From Bradyrhizobium sp. BRP22 (GTDB lineage: Bacteria; Pseudomonadota; Alphaproteobacteria; Rhizobiales; Xanthobacteraceae), in contig NZ_JADYVX010000047.1 in NCBI RefSeq assembly GCF_020194175.1, forward strand, positions 1 through 55,220: a stretch of 55,220 bases of DNA, given 5' to 3'. The translations under genes and the position numbers were made by a program. The notes below the pieces were generated by a model. That model was not told the DNA's origin. It saw nothing but the letters and a program-made list of their open reading frames with translations, and did not search any database. Numbering within the stretch: the first letter of the stretch is position 1; every line of letters starts with the position of its first letter. Below, piece by piece: positions 50,566 through 55,220 of the stretch.

Positions 50566-51603
50566 GTGCTTCGCTAGCTTGCCATCGGCCGATCCCCCGA
50601 GCAGATCGGCCAGCCAGCGCGTCGATGGGTGTTCGGCGCAGAAGGTGAGAAGCGCAAGCGTGATGGGCACACCGATGAAGGTGCCGAACAGGCCCCACAG
50701 GAAGGTCCACAGGAAGATCGCAAACAGCACGATGAACGGCGATATCGACAGCGTGGTGCCGGCGACACGCGGCTCGACATAGCTGCCGACCACGAACTGG
50801 ATGATGTTCAGGCAGGCGAAGACACCGAACACCGCCGGCCAGCTCTCGAACGTCGTCATGGCTAGCAACGTGGGAAACAGCGTGGCGATGAACGGGCCGA
50901 TGAAGGGAATGTAGTTGAGCACGAAGGCGATCACGCCCCATTCAAATGCAAATGGCAATCCGGTAATGCCGGCGAAGAGACCGACAAGGAGGCCCGTGAC
51001 TGCACTCATCTGTGTGCGCACCAGCAGATACTTGCGGAATTTGGCGGCGGTCGCCACACTGCCGTCGCGCAACACGCGTGCAGCGGTGGCGTTGTCCAGT
51101 CCGTCGATTCGTCGCCTGGCGTCCTCGACCTCGAGCAATCCCAGCACGACATAGACAAGCACGATCAGCCAGAAGCTCAGCGTGGTGTTGACGCGGCCGG
51201 TGACGTATTGCGTGGCGCGCAGCAGCCAGCCGACGTTGAAGTGCTCGGCCCAGAGGCTCGCAACCTCTATGCCATGCCCATCGAGCCACACCACGGCTCG
51301 TTCATAGAATGCCTGATACCGCGCTGCGTCCGCGACGAGGAACCGGCCGACGCGGCCGAAGCCCCAGGCCGCCAGCGAAGCGAAGGCGACGCAGACCGTC
51401 ACGGTGACCAGCATGGTGATCGCGAGTGCCGCGAGTTTTGGCATCCACGACTGCAGCCACTTCTGCGCCGGCCAGACGATCGCGATGATGAAGAGCGCCG
51501 CGGCCAGCGGCGCCAGCACACTGCTCGCCTGGGATGCCGCCGCGCAGACGAGCACCACCGCGATGATCACGGTTGCAGCCGTCCGCCCGGAGCCGTCCCC
51601 CAT
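50563..51603 (-). CDS. AI-2E/PerM family permease
   Basis: 346 residues with about eight membrane segments. Family features are KYLLVRTQMSAVTGLLVGLF, GLPFAFEWGVIAFVLNYIPF, IGPFIATLFPTLLA, and SYVEPRVAGTTLSISPFIV with LFAIFLWTFLWGLFGTFIG-like ends. Proteins of this family export or exchange ions or small molecules; AI-2 transport is shown for only a few. ATG 51603 follows AAGGAATTC. The last codon is TAG embedded in a repeat. Confidence 0.88.
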   Translation of the reverse strand: MGDGSGRTAATVIIAVVLVCAAASQASSVLAPLAAALFIIAIVWPAQKWLQSWMPKLAALAITMLVTVTVCVAFASLAAWGFGRVGRFLVADAARYQAFYERAVVWLDGHGIEVASLWAEHFNVGWLLRATQYVTGRVNTTLSFWLIVLVYVVLGLLEVEDARRRIDGLDNATAARVLRDGSVATAAKFRKYLLVRTQMSAVTGLLVGLFAGITGLPFAFEWGVIAFVLNYIPFIGPFIATLFPTLLAMTTFESWPAVFGVFACLNIIQFVVGSYVEPRVAGTTLSISPFIVLFAIFLWTFLWGLFGTFIGVPITLALLTFCAEHPSTRWLADLLGGSADGKLAKH

Positions 51604-51786
51604 GCTGAATTCCTTCGACCTTGCGCAATCAAAGATTGTCAGCTGCTGCAAGCCGCCGCAAGGGCAGTCAGCCCATCGATGGGTCAGGACAGGGATTTGG
51701 ATGCCGTTCATGCGCGAACACGCGGGCGCCAAAACGTTTGAGGGCGGAGCGCCGAAGCTCCGCCCTCACATCGTTCGAAACTGTAT

Positions 51787-52776
51787 TCAGGCCACCAGCT
51801 TGGCGAACAGGTCGGCGTCGACATTGCCGCCGGAGAGAACGATGACGACGTTCTTGCCCTTGGCGTCGATGCGGCCCGCAAGCAGCGCGGCAAGGCCGAC
51901 GGCGCCGCCGGGCTCGACCACGAGCTTCAGTTCGCGATAGGCAAACGCGACCGCGGCGGCGACTTCCTCGTCGGAGGCCGATACGCCGCCCGCCAATAGC
52001 TTGCTGTTGATCGCAAAGGTGAGCTCGCCCGGCATCGCCGCCATCAGCGCGTCGCAGATGGTGCGCGCGGCGACGGGATGCGGCTCGCGATGTCCCACCT
52101 GCAGCGACAGCGCATGATCGTCATAGCCCTTCGGCTCGGCGACGATCACCTGGGCTTGCGGGAATTGCGCCTTCACCGCGGTCGCGACGCCCGCGATCAG
52201 TCCGCCGCCGGAGGCCGGCGCCACCACGATGTCGGGCGTGAGCCCAAGCGCGGCCATGTCCTCGGCGATTTCGCGGCCCGCAGTGCCCTGCCCCGCGATC
52301 ACGAAGGGATCGTCATAGGGGCGCACCAAGGTCGCGCCACGCCTGCTCGCGATGCCATTGGCGATCGCCTCGCGGTCCTCGCGGTCGCGGTCATACAGCA
52401 CGACCTCCGCGCCATAGGATTTGGTGCGCTCGCGCTTGGTGACCGGCGAGTCCGCCGGCATCACGATGGTTGCCTGCATGTTGAGGATCTTCGCCGCCGC
52501 GGCCACGCCCTGGGCATGGTTGCCGGAGGAGAATGCAACCACCCCGCCGCCGCGCTGTGCTTGCGGGATCGACGACAGCTTGTTGAAGGCGCCGCGGAAC
52601 TTGAACGAGCCGGTCCGCTGCAGCATTTCCGGCTTCAGGAACACCTTGGTGCCGGCGCGCTCGTTGAGCACGGGAAAGGACAGAAGCGGCGTGCGCACCG
52701 CGAACGGTGCGACCACCCTTGCGGCAGCTTCGATATCAGCCGCGGCCACGGGCGGATTTGCGATGATTTCGGTCAT
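51787..52776 (-). CDS. Threonine/serine dehydratase-type PLP enzyme
   Basis: 329 residues, fold type II PLP enzyme. The PLP lysine is in RTGSFKFRGAFNKL, substrate loop in SSGNHAQGVAAAAK, and the phosphate-binding Gly loop in ASGGGLIAG. No C-terminal ACT regulatory domain follows, so it is the short catabolic form like threonine dehydratase or hydroxyectoine-use EutB. ATG 52776 begins at MTEIIANPP. It is a gene before the glycosyltransferase on the same strand, 53 bases apart. Confidence 0.88.
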   Translation of the reverse strand: MTEIIANPPVAAADIEAAARVVAPFAVRTPLLSFPVLNERAGTKVFLKPEMLQRTGSFKFRGAFNKLSSIPQAQRGGGVVAFSSGNHAQGVAAAAKILNMQATIVMPADSPVTKRERTKSYGAEVVLYDRDREDREAIANGIASRRGATLVRPYDDPFVIAGQGTAGREIAEDMAALGLTPDIVVAPASGGGLIAGVATAVKAQFPQAQVIVAEPKGYDDHALSLQVGHREPHPVAARTICDALMAAMPGELTFAINSKLLAGGVSASDEEVAAAVAFAYRELKLVVEPGGAVGLAALLAGRIDAKGKNVVIVLSGGNVDADLFAKLVA

Positions 52777-52829
52777 CCGCAATTTGTAACGCCGACGCCG
52801 GCTGGCCGGCAAGACGCTTCTCTGTGAAG

Positions 52830-53888
52830 TCAGGCCGCGAAATGCGGGTCCTCGGCCACGAATTCAGCCAGCTCGTTCTCAGGCGCAGGCTCGACCGGAT
52901 TCAGCGCGTGGTCGATGAAGACGCGCGCCGAGGCTTGCCAAGTGTGACGCGCCGCGAAGTCGACGCAGGCCCGCGATGGAACGCCGAGCGCCTCCAGGCA
53001 GGCCTCGCGGAGGTCGTCCTTCAGCACGCCGACCGGCGCGTTGCCGATCACGTCGCGCGGACCGGTGACCGGGAAAGCAGCAACCGGCAGCCCGCTGGCC
53101 AGCGCCTCCAGCAGCACCAGGCCGAAGGTGTCAGTCTTGCTCGGGAACACGAAGACGTCGGCAGCGGCATAGATGCGCGCTAGTTCCTCGCCGTGCCGTG
53201 CCCCCAGGAACACGGCGTCGCGATACTTCCGCTCCAGCGCCGGCCGCGCCGGCCCATCGCCGACAACGACCTTGGTGCCCGGCAGGTCGAGCTCGAGGAA
53301 CGCTTCCAGGTTCTTCTCGACCGCCACCCGGCCGACGCTCAGGAAAATCGGCGCCGGAAGGCAGAGGTCGACATGGCGGGGATGGAATAAGGCGGTATCG
53401 ACGCCGCGCGACCACAGCACCACATTGCGAAAACCGCGCGAGCGCAGCTCCGTGGCGAGCGCCGGTGTCGCCGCCATCACCGCCTGGCTCGGCCGATGGA
53501 ACAGGCGCAACAGCCACCACACCCAGTTCTCCGGGATCGGCGAGCGCGCCGAGACATAGTCGGGAAAGCGGGTGTGAAAGCTCGTGGTGAACGGCAGGCC
53601 GCGCTTGCGGCAATAGCGGCGCACCAACAGCCCGATCGGACCTTCGGTGGCGATGTGAATGCTGTCGGGCTTGTCCTGCTCGATCAGCGCCGCAATTGCA
53701 GCCGGGTGCGGCAAGGCCAGCCTCAGGTCGCGATAGCTCGGCATTGCGAAGGTGCGGAACGACTGCGGCGTGAGAAATACGATCTCGACGCCGAGGCCCC
53801 TTGCCGCCTCTGCCATCATGGTCAGCGTCCGAACCACCCCATTGACCTGGGGATGCCATGCGTCGGTCGCGACCAGGATCCTCGTCAT
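52830..53888 (-). CDS. GT4 family glycosyltransferase (mannosyl/glucosyl type)
   Basis: 352 residues, GT-B fold. The acceptor part begins MTRILVATDAWHPQVNGVVR with the GVV turn, then FTTSFHTRFPDYVSAR. The donor site is in the C-terminal half: SVGRVAVEKNLEAFLEL and FVFPSKTDTFGLVLLEALASG, an EX7E-type motif in which the first Glu is Asp. The family, related to mannosyltransferases of lipids, is usual here. ATGA overlaps the preceding gene by 4 bases, so it is co-translated with the LpxH-like phosphoesterase. Together they probably make or modify a membrane glycolipid (inference). Confidence 0.88.
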   Translation of the reverse strand: MTRILVATDAWHPQVNGVVRTLTMMAEAARGLGVEIVFLTPQSFRTFAMPSYRDLRLALPHPAAIAALIEQDKPDSIHIATEGPIGLLVRRYCRKRGLPFTTSFHTRFPDYVSARSPIPENWVWWLLRLFHRPSQAVMAATPALATELRSRGFRNVVLWSRGVDTALFHPRHVDLCLPAPIFLSVGRVAVEKNLEAFLELDLPGTKVVVGDGPARPALERKYRDAVFLGARHGEELARIYAAADVFVFPSKTDTFGLVLLEALASGLPVAAFPVTGPRDVIGNAPVGVLKDDLREACLEALGVPSRACVDFAARHTWQASARVFIDHALNPVEPAPENELAEFVAEDPHFAA

Positions 53889-54697
53889 GCAGCGCGTGCC
53901 GTGACCCGTGGCACCGGAGCGATGCGCCGGACCGGATCCGTCCAGGTGATGATCTCGAAGCGACCGTCCTCATGCTCGGCAAGCGCGGTGCAGCTCTCGA
54001 CCCAGTCGCCGCAATTCATGTAGCGGATGCCGTGCTCGTCGCGGATGGTCGCATAGTGGATGTGGCCGCAGATGACCCCGTCGCAGCCATGGCGACGCGC
54101 TTCGCTCGCGAGCGTGGTTTCGAACGCGCCGATATAGTTGACCGCCTTCTTGACCTTCAGCTTCGCCCATTGCGACAGCGACCAGTAGGGGACGCCAAAC
54201 ATGCGGCGGAAGAAGTTGACGAAGCGATTCATCTGGATCGCGAAGTCATAGGCCTTGTCGCCGAGATGGGCGAGCCAGCGCGCGTTCTGCACCACGAGGT
54301 CGAAGATGTCGCCGTGGATCACGAGGTAGCGCTTGCCATCGACGCCGGTGTGGATGGTGTTCTCCATCACGTCGATGCCGCCGAAATGCGTGCCGTAATA
54401 CTTGCGCAGGAATTCGTCGTGATTGCCGGGGATGTAGATGACCTTGGCGCCCTTGCGCGCCTTGCGCAGCATCTTCTGCACGAAATCGTTGTGGGTCTGC
54501 GGCCAGTGCCAGCTCGACTTCAGCGCCCAGCCGTCAACGATGTCGCCGACCAGATAGATCGTATCGGCATCATGAGAGCGCAGGAAATCCAGCAATCGGT
54601 CGGCTTGCGACCCGCGGGCTCCGAGATGAACATCGGAGATGAATAAAGTGCGAAAGCGCCGCTCGGGGCTCTCTTCACTGAAAGAGTCGCTTCCCAT
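53885..54697 (-). CDS. LpxH-like metallophosphoesterase (UDP-2,3-diacylglucosamine hydrolase family)
   Basis: 270 residues. Metal motifs FISDVHLGARG, LVGDIVDGWALKSSWHWP, YIPGNHDEFLR, VIHGDIFD and ICGHIHYATI show the LpxH-type two-metal site. Size and order differ little from LpxH but the family also has LpxI substitutes in alphaproteobacteria, so lipid A function is not certain. It overlaps the glycosyltransferase gene by 4 bases. Such phosphoesterase-glycosyltransferase pairs occur in many rhizobia. Confidence 0.85.
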   Translation of the reverse strand: MGSDSFSEESPERRFRTLFISDVHLGARGSQADRLLDFLRSHDADTIYLVGDIVDGWALKSSWHWPQTHNDFVQKMLRKARKGAKVIYIPGNHDEFLRKYYGTHFGGIDVMENTIHTGVDGKRYLVIHGDIFDLVVQNARWLAHLGDKAYDFAIQMNRFVNFFRRMFGVPYWSLSQWAKLKVKKAVNYIGAFETTLASEARRHGCDGVICGHIHYATIRDEHGIRYMNCGDWVESCTALAEHEDGRFEIITWTDPVRRIAPVPRVTARAA

Positions 54698-54956
54698 ACC
54701 TGTGCACCTAACAAATCCCTGTGACAGGGCGATGACGATTCGTCGCAGCCAACGGTCCCACCAGAATCAGCGATGCGCCCTTGAAATGCGGATAACAGCG
54801 CCATGCGACAAACTGGCGACACGAGGGGCCGTGCATATACGGAATGAGGTCCTGTAGCCCGGATGGAGCGCAGCATAATCCGGGATAAGCCGCCTCCAGG
54901 CGCGCAAAGGCCCGGATTGCGCCGCGCTCCATCCGGGCTACGGTCCCGCGGGGCTT
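54698..54956. repeat. Intergenic region with a palindromic repeat
   Basis: GTAGCCCGGATGGAGCGC (54854-54871) and GCGCTCCATCCGGGCTAC (54924-54941) form an 18-bp perfect stem around a 52-base loop. No gene is seen. It is typical of REP/BIME elements. Confidence 0.8.
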
Positions 54957-55220
54957 CTAATAAAATCTGTGAAAATGATGCACCGGCCCGTGGCCTTGGC
55001 CGACGGCGAAGCGATCGGCGGATTCGATCGCGGCGCTGATCCAGCTCTTGGCGTTGCGCACCGCCGACGCCATGTCCTCGCTCTTGGCGAGCCCTGCCGC
55101 GATCGCCGACGATAACGAGCAGCCGGTGCCGTGGGTGTTTGCGGTGTTGATGCGCGGCGCTGACAGCACGATCGTGCTGCCGGCATCGACGAGATAGTCG
55201 ATGCTTTCGCTGCCCTGCCC
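54957..55220 (-). CDS. thiD: Hydroxymethylpyrimidine/phosphomethylpyrimidine kinase ThiD, 3' part
   Basis: The last 87 codons of ThiD, which phosphorylates HMP and HMP-P in thiamine synthesis. The anion-hole motif NTANTHGTGCSLSSAIAAGL (with the catalytic Cys of GTGC) and SVLSAPRI-type sequence before it are seen. The gene runs off the window at 55220, so the start and the N-terminal half are missing here. It ends with an HHFHRFY-like tail. Confidence 0.9.
   Translation of the reverse strand, partial: GQGSESIDYLVDAGSTIVLSAPRINTANTHGTGCSLSSAIAAGLAKSEDMASAVRNAKSWISAAIESADRFAVGQGHGPVHHFHRFY

Noticed and set aside
1..55220. tRNA, rRNA, insertion sequences, prophage or toxin-antitoxin genes
   Set aside because: None could be supported on reading both strands; no transposase or integrase motifs were seen.

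Overview
The window looks like a chromosomal segment of a Bradyrhizobium-type alphaproteobacterium (Hyphomicrobiales, Nitrobacteraceae). The evidence is high GC with matching codon use, the alphaproteobacterial flagellar regulators FliX, FlaF and FlbT, a very large flagellin, a giant growth-pole-ring (GPR/RgsE-like) protein, a TrxR-like ferredoxin reductase next to a P450-type [2Fe-2S] ferredoxin, an EcfG-type stress promoter, and dispersed palindromic repeats. No rRNA, tRNA, CRISPR array, insertion sequence or phage gene was found.

Layout. 1-3.8 kb: rod, P-ring and L-ring genes flgF-flgG-flgA-flgH behind a sigma54-type promoter and closed by a strong terminator. 3.8-10.4 kb: an accessory stretch rich in palindromic repeats, with a secreted GH79-like glycosidase, small proteins, and a hydratase/NAD-reductase pair divergent from an HxlR regulator. 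10.4-18.5 kb: dksA, then flagellar genes again: fliX divergent from flgI-cheL-flgN-like, flaG, an unnamed small gene, flaF, an 819-residue flagellin and flbT. Candidate CtrA and sigma54 boxes fit a class II to class III hierarchy.

18.5-35.3 kb: mixed housekeeping and stress genes: periplasmic MsrB, an FAD amine oxidase-like enzyme, SixA phosphatase, universal stress protein, DUF1127, a MocR regulator, a YdcF-like protein, an EAL-domain remnant, a DHA2 exporter, a stress-induced DUF892 ferritin-like protein behind an EcfG promoter, an LPG-synthase-type membrane protein, an SGNH hydrolase, a GFA protein, a DUF2147 protein, ferredoxin reductase, thioesterase, ferredoxin and a single-domain Hpt protein.

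35.7-41.6 kb: one giant gene of 1952 codons. Two membrane helices are followed by 113 consecutive, gap-free 11-residue repeats (residues 217-1459) and a conserved C-terminal domain. A perfect TTAA-N7-TTAA box lies upstream, suggesting CtrA control. This is the most striking locus in the window.

41.9-55.2 kb: an Mla-type lipid transporter (mlaE with a fused STAS domain, mlaF, mlaD), a dipeptide epimerase-type enzyme, an MFS carrier, an Ala/Glu/Pro-rich protein, a membrane metallophosphoesterase, a PerM/AI-2E-type permease, a threonine dehydratase, a glycosyltransferase overlapping an LpxH-like phosphoesterase, and the 3' part of thiD. A recurring feature is a set of dispersed hairpin repeats that start at the TAG stop codon of the preceding gene (seven genes).
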